Shown here: positions 8,172-16,958 of the stretch, piece after piece | Layout of the letters: each line of letters opens with the position of its first letter | Position numbering within the stretch: the first letter of the stretch is position 1 | NCBI RefSeq assembly: GCF_023715345.1 | Contig: NZ_JAMBNY010000008.1 | Span: 1 to 64,000 of the forward strand | Length of the DNA stretch: 64,000 nucleotides | Direction of reading: 5' to 3' | Source: Paenibacillus camelliae | GTDB lineage: Bacteria > Bacillota > Bacilli > Paenibacillales > Paenibacillaceae | Notes under the pieces: model-generated | Database searches by the model: none | What the model saw: only the letters and a program-made list of their open reading frames with translations | Told to the model about the DNA's origin: nothing | Position numbers and translations under genes: made by a program

Positions 8172-9236
8172 TTATGAATGCTTTGATCGCCACAATATAC
8201 CACTTTTGATTAGGCGAGGAATGCGTCCTTTTATGGACATCGATCCCATAACGCCAAAGCCGCTATGCTTGCCAAGTGCACCTAGTGTTCCTCTAAGTTT
8301 AATTGGTTCGACAGGAATAGTTTTGTCTTTCCAGATCGCTAGTAAGATATGTGCGATATGCTCGCCTTGAATACCAGCAACTTGAGCGCTAGGTGCATAC
8401 GGTAAAGAAGCGCAATCCCCAACAACAAATATCGAAGGATCACTTTGCAGCTGGTATTGCTTATTAAGCTTCAGACGTCCTCCCTTATCCTTATCCGCAT
8501 CCAAACGTTGAACGAGCTCAACAGGCTGGATACCAGCAGTCCAAAGCGTTATATCTGTTTCTAGACTCGAATCTGAGCCTTCAACGAATAAATGATTATG
8601 CTCAATACGCTCCAGCTGAGTATTCAATAACAATTCAACATCATGTTCTCTTAGCCACTGTGCAGCATAGTTTTGTATTCCGTCCGGGAATCCACCAAGC
8701 AGCTTTGGCCCGCGGTTGATCAAGGATATTTTAAGATCGCCTCTGCTTTCCCGCAGCTCGGATGCCATCTCAACTCCGCTTAGACCGCCTCCTACAATTG
8801 TAACTGTGCCATATGGCGCAATATTATTGAGTGCGGTGTATGCTTTGCGCGCAGCTTGGAATGTTTGAATACTGTTGCTGTATTGCGCAGCACCTACAAT
8901 TCCATGATAATGATCAGTACAACCTAGACCAATGACCAAATAATCGTAAGCAATGGGATCATGACCGGTCACATGCACAAGTTTTTTAGTTCGGTCAAGC
9001 GAAGTGATTTCACCTAAAGCTAACGTAACATCAGGTGATTGAGGAAATGCGACTCTTAGCTCTGAATCTGCCGCGGTGCCAGCGGCTAATGCGTAATATT
9101 CAGTCTTTAAGCCTTGGAAGGGCTGCTTATCTATGAGTGTAATGGCAATGTCATTCGGTAAACCTTTATTTAATAGCTCATTAATAAGTGCTAATCCCCC
9201 ATAGCCACCGCCTAGAACTACAAGTTTTTTTTTCAT
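8172..9236 (-). CDS. yutJ: Type II NADH dehydrogenase-like flavoprotein (YutJ-type)
   Basis: A 354-residue FAD/NAD(P)-dependent oxidoreductase. The N-terminal FAD motif is VVLGGGYGGLAL, a second dinucleotide-binding motif VTIVGGGLSGVEMA lies in the middle, and the C-terminal flavin segment IFVVGDCASLPYAPSAQVAGIQGEHIA is clear. The length agrees with B. subtilis YutJ. The enzyme probably passes electrons from NADH to quinone at the membrane or serves as a soluble reductase. The start at 9236 (MKKKLVVLGG) has GGAG just upstream; an extended reading to 9371 has no site. It is convergent with yuzB and divergent from the yutM-like gene. Confidence 0.83.
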   Translation of the reverse strand: MKKKLVVLGGGYGGLALINELLNKGLPNDIAITLIDKQPFQGLKTEYYALAAGTAADSELRVAFPQSPDVTLALGEITSLDRTKKLVHVTGHDPIAYDYLVIGLGCTDHYHGIVGAAQYSNSIQTFQAARKAYTALNNIAPYGTVTIVGGGLSGVEMASELRESRGDLKISLINRGPKLLGGFPDGIQNYAAQWLREHDVELLLNTQLERIEHNHLFVEGSDSSLETDITLWTAGIQPVELVQRLDADKDKGGRLKLNKQYQLQSDPSIFVVGDCASLPYAPSAQVAGIQGEHIAHILLAIWKDKTIPVEPIKLRGTLGALGKHSGFGVMGSMSIKGRIPRLIKSGILWRSKHS

Positions 9237-9251
9237 AACGTCATCTCCAGT

Positions 9252-9263
9252 TGTGTATACACA
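9252..9263. promoter_or_regulatory. 12-bp perfect palindrome 5' of yutJ
   Basis: TGTGTATACACA is its own reverse complement and lies immediately before the yutJ ribosome binding site on the minus strand, in the divergent region shared with yutM. It could be an operator; the protein is unknown. Confidence 0.35.
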
Positions 9264-9427
9264 TGTTGTAAAAGTCACTTGTACTATATTACCACAAGAG
9301 AAGAGGACAATGTACGGAAAATGGTTCATCTTGAGGTTCACTGTGGAGTGGAGTATACTATAACTATACAAAAGTAAGTTGAAATCTCATTGCTGGGATT
9401 GGAATAGAATAGAATGGAGGGAATACA

Positions 9428-9787
9428 ATGATTACAATTACTGAACTAGCTGCTGAAAAAATTAATGAGATGCTTGCTGAGGAAAACAATCCAGATCTGT
9501 TTTTACGCGTTGGCGTAAAAGAGGGAGGTTGCAGCGGATTTTCTTATGGAATGGGCTTCGATGATGAGCAGAATGAAACTGACACGATTCTTGAGGTTCA
9601 GGGCTTAAAGGTTGCTGTAGACGAGGATAGCGCGAAATACTTACGCGGCCTTATTATTGACTTTAAAGAATCTGCGATGCAAGGCGGCTTCACGATTGAT
9701 AATCCGAATGCTACCGTTACATGCGGCTGTGGCTCAAGCTTCCGCACGGCGACTGCTGCGGGCAATCCTGCTGCAGATCCTTGCTAA
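9428..9787 (+). CDS. yutM: HesB/IscA-type Fe-S assembly protein (YutM/ErpA-like)
   Basis: A 119-residue A-type carrier. The three conserved cysteines are seen as GGCSGFSYG near residue 36 and CGCGSSF near residue 99, spacing typical of the HesB/IscA/ErpA family. It receives or transfers Fe-S clusters in the cytoplasm. An alanine-rich tail (TATAAGNPAADPC) adds a further Cys. GGAGGG lies upstream of the ATG and a strong terminator follows at 9837. It shares the divergent promoter region with yutJ. Confidence 0.9.
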   Translation: MITITELAAEKINEMLAEENNPDLFLRVGVKEGGCSGFSYGMGFDDEQNETDTILEVQGLKVAVDEDSAKYLRGLIIDFKESAMQGGFTIDNPNATVTCGCGSSFRTATAAGNPAADPC

Positions 9788-9836
9788 GCCGAGTCAATAT
9801 TTATCAGCTGCTTAGCTTAATCAGTAAACACTTATC

Positions 9837-9876
9837 AACAACCAGTCACTCGGCTATGAGTGACTGGTTGTTTTGT
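9837..9876 (+). terminator. Terminator after yutM
   Basis: AACAACCAGTCACTC (9837-9851) pairs perfectly with GAGTGACTGGTTGTT (9858-9872), followed by a T-rich run. Confidence 0.85.
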
Positions 9877-10030
9877 TATGCCATGAAAATTTAAATAACT
9901 AACGAGTAATAAACAAATATTTTGCAAAAAAACTTTTCTTTACTATCTACTCATCGCTTTATGACTAATGTATGATAGTACCATATTACTATTTTTTGTA
10001 ACTGTAATTTTTGGAAGCGTGAGGTGCAGC

Positions 10031-10558
10031 ATGCAGGTTGAAGTGATGAGAGTTTCTGCTTTTATGTATGAGCAGCGTTATATGGAGTATGTGCTGGACC
10101 GCTATATACAGCTGAATATGCCATATCCCTTTACAGTTTCGTTTAACTATCTCGCAAGCCCAGTACTGATGGATGAGGAAATATTTCTCGCCTTAGATGA
10201 CGAACATCAGATAGTTGGCTGCTTAAGCTTTATACGTGGAACGGCAGAGCACAATTACGAGAACCGTGAGGTTATTCAGCTGCAAGTGTTCTATATTGAG
10301 CCGCCATACCGATCAACCAAGCTATTTCTAGAGCTGCTGCAGCTTTTGGTGCAGTGCCTGCAATACTTGGAGGAACCGGTTAAGGAGCTTCAATTTTGGA
10401 CGAAGGAAGACTCCATCATTCGCTCGCTCGTAACGAAGAGGCTAGCGATAGAAGCTCAACAGCATCAATCTGTATATGGTTCTTTAGTTTCGTATGTTAT
10501 TCCATATGAAATGCTGGAGAAGTATGTCTCTTCATTTCCGCAAATAGATTATTTTTAA
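10031..10558 (+). CDS. GNAT-like protein 1 of the peptide cassette (175 aa)
   Basis: A 175-residue protein whose central part (LALDDEHQIVGCLSF, then QVFYIEPPYRSTKLFLELLQLL) follows the strand-strand-helix pattern of GNAT acyltransferases. The usual acyl-CoA loop Q/R-x-x-G-x-G/A after the PxYR element is replaced by STKLF, so acyl-CoA binding is uncertain. The ATG at 10031 is chosen for GAGGTG at 10021-10026. It is followed after 15 bases by the exporter gene, and a second protein of exactly the same length lies on the other side of the exporter. The cassette context suggests a role in modifying or escorting the small peptides; this is inference. Confidence 0.6.
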   Translation: MQVEVMRVSAFMYEQRYMEYVLDRYIQLNMPYPFTVSFNYLASPVLMDEEIFLALDDEHQIVGCLSFIRGTAEHNYENREVIQLQVFYIEPPYRSTKLFLELLQLLVQCLQYLEEPVKELQFWTKEDSIIRSLVTKRLAIEAQQHQSVYGSLVSYVIPYEMLEKYVSSFPQIDYF

Positions 10559-10573
10559 GGGAGAGCATTCAAC

Positions 10574-12823
10574 ATGTGGAAGGTGTTGCAATTAATCGGC
10601 ACTTACTTAAAAGCCTATAAGCTGCTAACCGTACTATTTTTAATCTTGTTTGGTTTAGATTTAATATTTATATCGATCGCTCCATTAAGCTTTAACTACA
10701 TCATTGATTATGCGGTCACTCCTAAAGATCAGAGCATGTTTGTAAGGATTGTTGGGATTCTTCTCGTGCTCGGCGTGCTATGTACGATAGCTGGTGTTCT
10801 GGCTGATCGTCTGCTTGCTCGCCTTAATGCACTTTTTGAACAGGACCTGAGACAAGGTATCTTTTCTAAGCTGCAGCAGCTAACGATTCGATATTTTCAA
10901 GCGAAGCGTTCAGGTGATCATGTTGCTTTGTTTTCAAGCGATATTCCAACGGTTAGCTCAACGATGACTTCATTATTGTCGACCGGCATTCAGTCCGTTG
11001 TTGTCGTTATTGTAAGCATGAGTGTGCTGCTCTATTTGGAGTGGAGTATGGCACTCATTATTATTGCTGGTGCTGCACTAATATTTGTAGGACCTCTTCT
11101 AATAAGCAAGCGAGCAAAGCAAAGCTACGAGGAGTACAAGAAACAAGCGGCGCAGCTTAATAGTGAAATTACTGAAAATGTAAAGGCGCAAAAGCTTATT
11201 AAAAGCTATAATCTACAGCAAATGATGCAGAAGCGTTTCGTAGAACGTACAAAGCTGCTTTTCGTAAGCAGCTATAGGATGAATCTGATTAATGCAGCAT
11301 TAGGTCGCATACCGATGATTAGCTTGCTCGTGGTGAATCTATCAATTATGGTGTTTGGCTCGTATCTAGCAATCGTCGACCGTATAACGATTGGAGAGCT
11401 GATCGCTTTTTATACGATGTACATGTCCATGGGCAACTCTGTGTACAGCTTGACCTTTATCATTCCCGCAATTACCGATGCGAAGGTTAGTGTCGAGCGG
11501 CTTCAAGAGGTTCTTCATGCAACAGATGAGTTAGAGGCTGACCATATACAGGATGAGGCTAGTGAGCATGCTCAGTCGAGGCGATTTAGAGCTGCAGCAT
11601 CGCTTGAGCAATCGGTTGCGATTGAGGCGTTAGCAGATAGAGGAGTTGTGCAGCCACTTCAGGTTAAGTTTAATGATGTCTCGTTTGGCTACGATCGCGA
11701 AAGTCGCGTGCTTCACCATGTACAATTACGTATATTAAGTGGAGCAACGGTTGCTTTTGTTGGCAGCAGCGGCTCAGGTAAAAGCTCCATGGTACAGCTT
11801 CTGCTAGGGCTTTATGAGCCAGATGAGGGAGAGCTGCTCATTAACGGAGTGCGTCTCGATAAGCACAATCTGTCTATCTTCAGAGATAAGCTTGCAGTCG
11901 TTTTTCAAGATAATTTTATGTTTCGAGGAACCATTAAAGAAAACATAGCGATAAGCAAGCAGAATGCATCCGAGGAAGATATTATACATGCTGCCAGGCT
12001 TGCAGAAATCCATGATTATATTATGACATTGCCGAAAGGTTACGACACGATAGTCGAGGATGAAGGAACCAATTTCTCTGGTGGGCAGCGTCAGCGTCTA
12101 GCAATTGCACGTGCACTTGTGAGAGATCCGCAGCTGCTAATTCTTGACGAGGCGACCTCAGCGCTTGATCCTGCAACAGAGGCCGCGATGAACGAGACGA
12201 TAAAAAAACTCGGCAAGCAGCGTACAGTTGTATCCGTAACCCATCGCTTATCTACCGTTGCGGATGCTGATCTTATTTGCGTATTTAATAAAGGACAGCT
12301 GGTTGAGCAAGGGCGCCATGAGGAGCTGCTCGCTTTACAGGGGCAATATCAATACTTATGGGAAAAGCAGGCCGGCTTTACGTTATCAGAGGAAGGTGAC
12401 GATGTGCAAATCGATGCCGCTCGACTATCAAGGCTCAACTTTTTCAAGCCTATTGCCTTCGAGCTGCTTGAGGATATCGCCATGCTGTTCAACACTGAGC
12501 GCTTTGAGCCAGGTGCAACGATTATTCATGAAGGCGAAAGAGGCGAAAAGTTCTATATTGTCATTCGGGGCAAGGTCGAGGTCCAGAAGCAGTTTAAGAG
12601 TGAAGCAGGGCAGCTGGAGGATAGAACCGTTGCTGTTCTAGAGGATGGAGACCATTTCGGCGAAATTGCCCTACTGAGAAATGTCCCACGTACTGCTACC
12701 ATTAAAGCGCAGACCTTATGCGTCGTCATTTCCTTACAGCGTAAGCATTTGCAGCATATACTATCGAGACATCCAGAGGTTAATCAATATGTTCAGAGCA
12801 TGTTAGAGGAAAGACTAGGCTGA
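10574..12823 (+). CDS. ABC exporter with C-terminal cyclic-nucleotide-binding domain
   Basis: A 749-residue half-transporter. Residues 1-305 carry six transmembrane helices of the type I exporter fold. A variable linker follows (about 318-370). The nucleotide-binding domain has Walker A GSSGSGKSS (397-405), a Q-loop FQDNF, signature FSGGQRQRL near 500, Walker B LLILDEATSAL and switch histidine VTHRLSTV. From about 623 to 745 there is a cNMP-binding fold with the phosphate cassette FGEIALLRNVPRTATI near 695. Such fusions are known from exporters associated with modified-peptide (NHLP-type) clusters. Here the gene lies between two GNAT-like genes and upstream of two small peptide genes, so peptide export is the likely job. 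Cyclic-nucleotide binding is inferred from the fold; whether a ligand is bound is unknown. Confidence 0.88.
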   Translation: MWKVLQLIGTYLKAYKLLTVLFLILFGLDLIFISIAPLSFNYIIDYAVTPKDQSMFVRIVGILLVLGVLCTIAGVLADRLLARLNALFEQDLRQGIFSKLQQLTIRYFQAKRSGDHVALFSSDIPTVSSTMTSLLSTGIQSVVVVIVSMSVLLYLEWSMALIIIAGAALIFVGPLLISKRAKQSYEEYKKQAAQLNSEITENVKAQKLIKSYNLQQMMQKRFVERTKLLFVSSYRMNLINAALGRIPMISLLVVNLSIMVFGSYLAIVDRITIGELIAFYTMYMSMGNSVYSLTFIIPAITDAKVSVERLQEVLHATDELEADHIQDEASEHAQSRRFRAAASLEQSVAIEALADRGVVQPLQVKFNDVSFGYDRESRVLHHVQLRILSGATVAFVGSSGSGKSSMVQLLLGLYEPDEGELLINGVRLDKHNLSIFRDKLAVVFQDNFMFRGTIKENIAISKQNASEEDIIHAARLAEIHDYIMTLPKGYDTIVEDEGTNFSGGQRQRLAIARALVRDPQLLILDEATSALDPATEAAMNETIKKLGKQRTVVSVTHRLSTVADADLICVFNKGQLVEQGRHEELLALQGQYQYLWEKQAGFTLSEEGDDVQIDAARLSRLNFFKPIAFELLEDIAMLFNTERFEPGATIIHEGERGEKFYIVIRGKVEVQKQFKSEAGQLEDRTVAVLEDGDHFGEIALLRNVPRTATIKAQTLCVVISLQRKHLQHILSRHPEVNQYVQSMLEERLG

Positions 12824-12847
12824 GAAGCTTAAGAAAGGATAAGCGAT

Positions 12848-13375
12848 ATGTACCAATATTCTATTTTTGGCAACTCAGATGAGCTAGGAGCGCAATTTTC
12901 ATCATTTTTTATTCGTCATCGTGAGCAGTTCTCCAAGGATATGGTGCTGGATGAGGCACTTATTCATTTGTTGTATTGTATGCAGTATATGTCATTGATA
13001 TTGAGCTACAATGAGAACGATGAGCTAATCGCTGCCATGAACTATTGGACTGTAGCGGATAGAGATGATTCAACGTACGATCCGAACGGACAAATCGTAC
13101 GAATAAGCTCTGCACTTATTGCTCCACATGAACGAAGCTCCAGAGTATTTATGCATGGCTTTCGAGATTGGTCGAATTACATATATGAACAGAATCCCTC
13201 GATTCATACAGTCGTCTTTACTGCCCGAGCGGATAATGAATACTTGAACAGGTTATATCCCAAATTTGCAACCTTTACTAAGATGGTTGATGGACTGCAT
13301 GGATTAGAACGCCAGTATAAGGTGAGTCTTTTAGACCTGCGGACGTTTCTTAATCGATTAAAGCCCAAGAATTAA
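12848..13375 (+). CDS. GNAT-like protein 2 of the peptide cassette (175 aa)
   Basis: A 175-residue protein with a GNAT-like core: LSYNENDELIAAMNYW as paired strands and ISSALIAPHERSSRVFMHGF in place of the acyl-CoA motif, followed by a strand (IHTVVFTARADNEYLNRLYPKF). As in protein 1, the PxxRS(S/T) element lacks the canonical glycine loop. AAGGATAAGCG precedes the ATG. It begins 24 bases after the exporter gene, and the two small peptide genes follow after a promoter-like stretch. Its length equals that of protein 1, and both diverge from canonical GNATs in the same place, which suggests a related pair with a specialised role. Confidence 0.58.
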   Translation: MYQYSIFGNSDELGAQFSSFFIRHREQFSKDMVLDEALIHLLYCMQYMSLILSYNENDELIAAMNYWTVADRDDSTYDPNGQIVRISSALIAPHERSSRVFMHGFRDWSNYIYEQNPSIHTVVFTARADNEYLNRLYPKFATFTKMVDGLHGLERQYKVSLLDLRTFLNRLKPKN

Positions 13376-13400
13376 AAAATACAAAAAAATGTAAGTAAGG

Positions 13401-13432
13401 TTACAGATTTTTGAAGGTTTTTGCTATATAAT
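13401..13432 (+). promoter_or_regulatory. Predicted promoter of the two peptide genes
   Basis: TTACAG (13401-13406) is a plausible -35 and TATATA/TATAAT (13425-13432) a good -10, with 18-20 bases between. An A/T-rich stretch precedes them. This would allow the peptides to be expressed at a higher level than the upstream exporter operon. Confidence 0.45.
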
Positions 13433-13469
13433 TCTAATTAATAAGTGAGAACGTAAAGGAGGTGCTACA

Positions 13470-13589
13470 ATGTACCCAGCTAGACCAGATTTGAAGAGTA
13501 AAGAAGGAACGAAATTAACTAAGCTTTCCATGCTTCCAGTTGAGCTGCTGAAACAGCAAGAAACTTTACGTGCAGTACCAACGAAATAA
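13470..13589 (+). CDS. Small peptide A (39 aa), putative exported or precursor peptide
   Basis: The ORF starts at ATG 13470 after a near-perfect AAAGGAGGTG ribosome binding site (13455-13464). The 39-residue product begins MYPARPD, has a Lys/Thr-rich centre, and ends with SMLPVELLKQQE then TLRAVPTK. Peptide B, 27 bases downstream, shares the ends but differs in the middle. There is no signal peptide, no cysteine and no transmembrane segment. It lies directly behind the GNAT-like/ABC exporter genes, so I infer it is their substrate. No family is recognised. Confidence 0.72.
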   Translation: MYPARPDLKSKEGTKLTKLSMLPVELLKQQETLRAVPTK

Positions 13590-13616
13590 TATTGTCTATA
13601 TAAAGGAGATGTTACA

Positions 13617-13739
13617 ATGTATCCAGCAAAACCAGATGTTAAAGAAGTTAAAAAGGGCTCTGGCTTCGGAAGAATCTCTATGCTTCCAGTTGAGCTGCTG
13701 AAACAGCAAGAAGCTCTTCGTGCAGTACCAGCTAAATAA
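13617..13739 (+). CDS. Small peptide B (40 aa), paralogue of peptide A
   Basis: ATG 13617 is preceded by AAAGGAGAT. The 40-residue product starts MYPAKPD and ends SMLPVELLKQQE then ALRAVPAK; in peptide A these segments are the same except for a few positions. The centre (VKEVKKGSGFGRI) differs clearly from the centre of peptide A. The nucleotide sequence of the shared 3' part is almost identical, pointing to a recent duplication with diversification of the middle. A terminator follows at 13753. Likely exported and possibly modified peptide; function unknown. Confidence 0.72.
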   Translation: MYPAKPDVKEVKKGSGFGRISMLPVELLKQQEALRAVPAK

Positions 13740-13752
13740 TCTGTAACAACTC

Positions 13753-13796
13753 AAATCGTTCAAGGCTGATCAACAGCTATGAGCGATTTTTTGTTT
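13753..13796 (+). terminator. Terminator of the peptide genes
   Basis: AAATCGTTC (13753-13761) pairs with GAGCGATTT (13781-13789), with an inner GCTG/CAGC stem and a T run after it. Confidence 0.75.
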
Positions 13797-13810
13797 TACT
13801 AGTGCTACGA

Positions 13811-13839
13811 AAAAATGCCGAGCATCCGGGATGCTCGGC
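13811..13839 (-). terminator. Terminator of the adhE-pflB-pflA operon
   Basis: GCCGAGCAT (13817-13825) pairs with ATGCTCGGC (13831-13839). On the minus strand the stem is followed by a run of T, so it ends transcription coming from pflA. Confidence 0.8.
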
Positions 13840-13878
13840 CAGTCCGCAATGAACAAGGGAGTTATTCGAACGTTGCGG

Positions 13879-14667
13879 TTATATGATAACAGGGATATCT
13901 AATCGGGCTTGCAGCTGATTCTGAACCGCTGCAAGCTGCTCATTCGTTGGAGGCTTCATATGCTCAAGCTCATAACGTAAGCCGAGCTGCTTCCACTTGA
14001 ATTTCCCCATTTCATGATAGGGTAAAAGCTCCAGTCTTTCGACAGTTGATAGCTTTTGAATCTCTACAGCTAGCCGTTCAACATCTGTCGGATCGGTCGT
14101 AACTTCAGGAATGACGACATGTCTGATCCAAAGTCTCGTACCATAATCATTAACAAACTGTGCCATCCTTAGTATTCGATCATTCGATTGCGTTGTCAGC
14201 TCCATATGCTTCTGCTCATCAATCATTTTCAGATCAAGCAGAATAAGATCAACAACTTCAAGCAATGAAGTAGAACGTAGATGGGCGGGCTCACAGAAGC
14301 CTGATGAATCCATCGCAATATGAAGCTGATGTCTGCGTTTTAGCTCTCTGCCTAAGGCTGCCAAAAAAGGTGCTTGCAGTGAAGGCTCGCCTCCTGAGAA
14401 GGTGACTCCTCCACCAGAGGCTTTATAATAAGGAATATAGGGTTCAATCTCAGCAATCACTTCATCGACGGTCATCACCTTGCCCGTAGTCATATCCCAT
14501 GTATCTGGGTTATGACAGAACTTGCAGCGCAGTGCACAGCCTTGCATAAATAATACGAAGCGAATACCAGGCCCATCAACAGTGCCGAACGATTCGAAGG
14601 AGTGAATACGTCCTTTTACACGTCGATCATGATCAACTTGCGCCTGATGCTCAGTAGCGGTATTCAT
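13879..14667 (-). CDS. pflA: Pyruvate formate-lyase activating enzyme
   Basis: A 262-residue radical SAM enzyme that installs the glycyl radical on pyruvate formate-lyase using S-adenosylmethionine and a reduced [4Fe-4S] cluster. The cluster motif CALRCKFC near residues 44-51 is C-x3-C-x2-C, followed by the GGVTFSGGEP segment typical of SAM contact. The N-terminal RIHSFESFGTVDGPGIRF is characteristic of PflA. Its start codon overlaps the stop of pflB (TAATG at 14669-14665), so translation is coupled. It is the last gene of the operon. Confidence 0.94.
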   Translation of the reverse strand: MNTATEHQAQVDHDRRVKGRIHSFESFGTVDGPGIRFVLFMQGCALRCKFCHNPDTWDMTTGKVMTVDEVIAEIEPYIPYYKASGGGVTFSGGEPSLQAPFLAALGRELKRRHQLHIAMDSSGFCEPAHLRSTSLLEVVDLILLDLKMIDEQKHMELTTQSNDRILRMAQFVNDYGTRLWIRHVVIPEVTTDPTDVERLAVEIQKLSTVERLELLPYHEMGKFKWKQLGLRYELEHMKPPTNEQLAAVQNQLQARLDIPVII

Positions 14668-16919
14668 TAGAGTGCCCCATGGAACGTACGACTAATGACC
14701 TCAAGCTGCTGCTCCTTCGTCAGCTTAATAAAGTTGACCGCGTATCCAGAAACGCGTACCGTTAGTTGTGGATATAGCTCTGGGTGCTCCATTGCATCCT
14801 TCAATGTTTCACGATCAAACACATTGACATTAAGATGGTGTGCTTTTTGACCCATATACGTATCAAGCAATGCGGTTAGGTTTTGACGCTGAGTATCGGA
14901 GTCCTTGCCTAACGCCTTGCCGACAATGGAGAATGTATTGCTAATACCGTCAAGGGCATGCTCATATGGAAGCTTAGCAACACTTGTTAATGAAGCAAGC
15001 GCACCTTTACGATCACGTCCATGCATCGGGTTTGCTCCAGGAGCGAATGGCTCGCCTGCTTTTCTGCCATCAGGCGTGGAGCCAGTTTTCTTACCGTATA
15101 CGACATTGGAGGTAATCGTCAGCACGGATTGTGTTGCAATCGAGTTGCGATAGGTTTTATGCTGCTTAAGCATCTTCATAAAACGTTCAACAAGTGCAAT
15201 TGCGATATCATCTACACGTTGATCGTTATTGCCATACTGTGGATAGTCACCCTCGATTCTAAAGTCAATGGCAATACCTTGCTCATTGCGAATAGGGTAG
15301 ACCTTCGCATATTTGATCGCACTTAAGCTGTCTGCAACGACCGATAAGCCAGCAATTCCGCAAGCCATTGTACGAAGAATTTCTCGGTCATGTAGAGCAA
15401 ATTCAAGGCGTTCATAGCAATATTTATCGTGCATGTAATGAATGACGTTAAGTGTATTAATATATAAGCCAGATAGCCATTCCATCACTTGCTCATAATT
15501 CGCCATCACTTTATCGTAGTCGAGCACCTCATCGGTTACGGCAGGCAGGTCATGAGGATACACCTTAACGTTCATCTTCTCATCGACACCGCCATTAATC
15601 GCGTATAGCAAGGCCTTGGCAAGATTAGCGCGTGCGCCGAAGAATTGCATTTGTTTGCCGATTCTCATCGCAGAAACGCAGCATGCAATGCCATAGTCAT
15701 CACCATAGATCGGACGCATCAGGTCATCATTTTCATATTGAATCGAGCTCGTCTCTATCGAAACCTTGGCACAATATTTTTTGAATGCTTCTGGCAATTG
15801 ATTAGACCATAGCACCGTTAGGTTCGGTTCTGGAGAAGGACCAAGCGTATATAACGTGTGCAGAATACGGAACGATGATTTTGTTACCATCGGCGTGCCG
15901 TCCAATGCTACACCAGCAATCGATTCGGTTACCCATGTTGGGTCGCCAGAGAACAGCTCGTTGTAGTCAGGTGTGCGTAGAAACTTCACGATACGCAGCT
16001 TCATAACGAAATGATCCATCAGCTCTTGCGCTTGTTCCTCTGTCATTGTACCTTCAGCCAAATCACGCTCAATATAAATGTCCAGGAAGCTGGATATACG
16101 ACCGATACTCATGGCAGCACCGTTTTGCTCCTTCACTGCTCCAAGGTAAGCGAAGTATAGCCATTGAATCGCTTCCTGCGCATTTTCAGCTGGTCGGCTA
16201 ATATCGTAGCCATAGGATGCAGCCATCGCTTTAAGCTCCTGAAGCGAACGAATTTGCTCAGAGTGCTCCTCGCGTTCACGAATGACATCATCAGACATCG
16301 GAGCATGATCTGTGAGTGCTTTATCAGCAAGCTTTGCTTCGATGAGACGATCGACACCATACAGGGCAACACGGCGATAATCCCCGATAATTCTGCCGCG
16401 TCCGTAGGCATCCGGCAGGCCAGTGATGATGCCCGTTTTGCGAGCTAATCTCATTTCAGGCGTATAGGCGTCAAACACGCCTTGATTATGCGTCTTGCGA
16501 ATTTCTGTGAAGGTATCGATGAGCTCCTGGGGAATATCGTAGCCATAAGCTTTGCAGGCATCGACAACCATTTTAATACCTCCGAAAGGCTGAACGGAGC
16601 GTTTGAATGGGGCATCCGTTTGGACGCCTACAATTTTCTCGAGCTCCTTATCGATATACCCTGGTCCATGAGCGGTAATGGTTGATGGTGTAGTCGTATC
16701 GACATCCCATACGCCGCCGCGTTCTCTCTCCTCACGGGATAGGCGACTAATATGCTCCCAAAGCTTATTCGTAGCTGGAGTAGCTGGTGCTAGAAAGCTT
16801 TCATCACCGGTATAAGATGTCATGTTCTGTATAATAAAGTCACGTACATCAATGCTTTCATTCCATACCCCTTGCTTAAATTGACGATAGGCAGCTTTTA
16901 CGGATTGAACAGTACTCAT
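14667..16919 (-). CDS. pflB: Formate acetyltransferase (pyruvate formate-lyase)
   Basis: A 750-residue glycyl-radical enzyme converting pyruvate and CoA to acetyl-CoA and formate under anaerobiosis. The catalytic cysteine pair is in GIACCVSAM (residues 413-414) and the radical glycine in RVSGYAVNF (Gly725) near the C-terminus. Full length. Of two ATGs (16925 and 16919) I choose 16919 because GGGAGG is only three bases from the first. It lies 39 bases downstream of adhE and overlaps pflA, so the three form one operon, probably under the Fnr box at 19578. Confidence 0.95.
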   Translation of the reverse strand: MSTVQSVKAAYRQFKQGVWNESIDVRDFIIQNMTSYTGDESFLAPATPATNKLWEHISRLSREERERGGVWDVDTTTPSTITAHGPGYIDKELEKIVGVQTDAPFKRSVQPFGGIKMVVDACKAYGYDIPQELIDTFTEIRKTHNQGVFDAYTPEMRLARKTGIITGLPDAYGRGRIIGDYRRVALYGVDRLIEAKLADKALTDHAPMSDDVIREREEHSEQIRSLQELKAMAASYGYDISRPAENAQEAIQWLYFAYLGAVKEQNGAAMSIGRISSFLDIYIERDLAEGTMTEEQAQELMDHFVMKLRIVKFLRTPDYNELFSGDPTWVTESIAGVALDGTPMVTKSSFRILHTLYTLGPSPEPNLTVLWSNQLPEAFKKYCAKVSIETSSIQYENDDLMRPIYGDDYGIACCVSAMRIGKQMQFFGARANLAKALLYAINGGVDEKMNVKVYPHDLPAVTDEVLDYDKVMANYEQVMEWLSGLYINTLNVIHYMHDKYCYERLEFALHDREILRTMACGIAGLSVVADSLSAIKYAKVYPIRNEQGIAIDFRIEGDYPQYGNNDQRVDDIAIALVERFMKMLKQHKTYRNSIATQSVLTITSNVVYGKKTGSTPDGRKAGEPFAPGANPMHGRDRKGALASLTSVAKLPYEHALDGISNTFSIVGKALGKDSDTQRQNLTALLDTYMGQKAHHLNVNVFDRETLKDAMEHPELYPQLTVRVSGYAVNFIKLTKEQQLEVISRTFHGAL

Positions 16920-16958
16920 TTTCATATTCCTCCCTAATCCAATTCATCTGTTATTGTG

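Noticed and set aside
13879..14667. Radical SAM protein as a RiPP maturase for the neighbouring micro-peptides
   Set aside because: It is on the opposite strand, overlaps pflB and has the PflA-specific sequence; it belongs to the fermentation operon.
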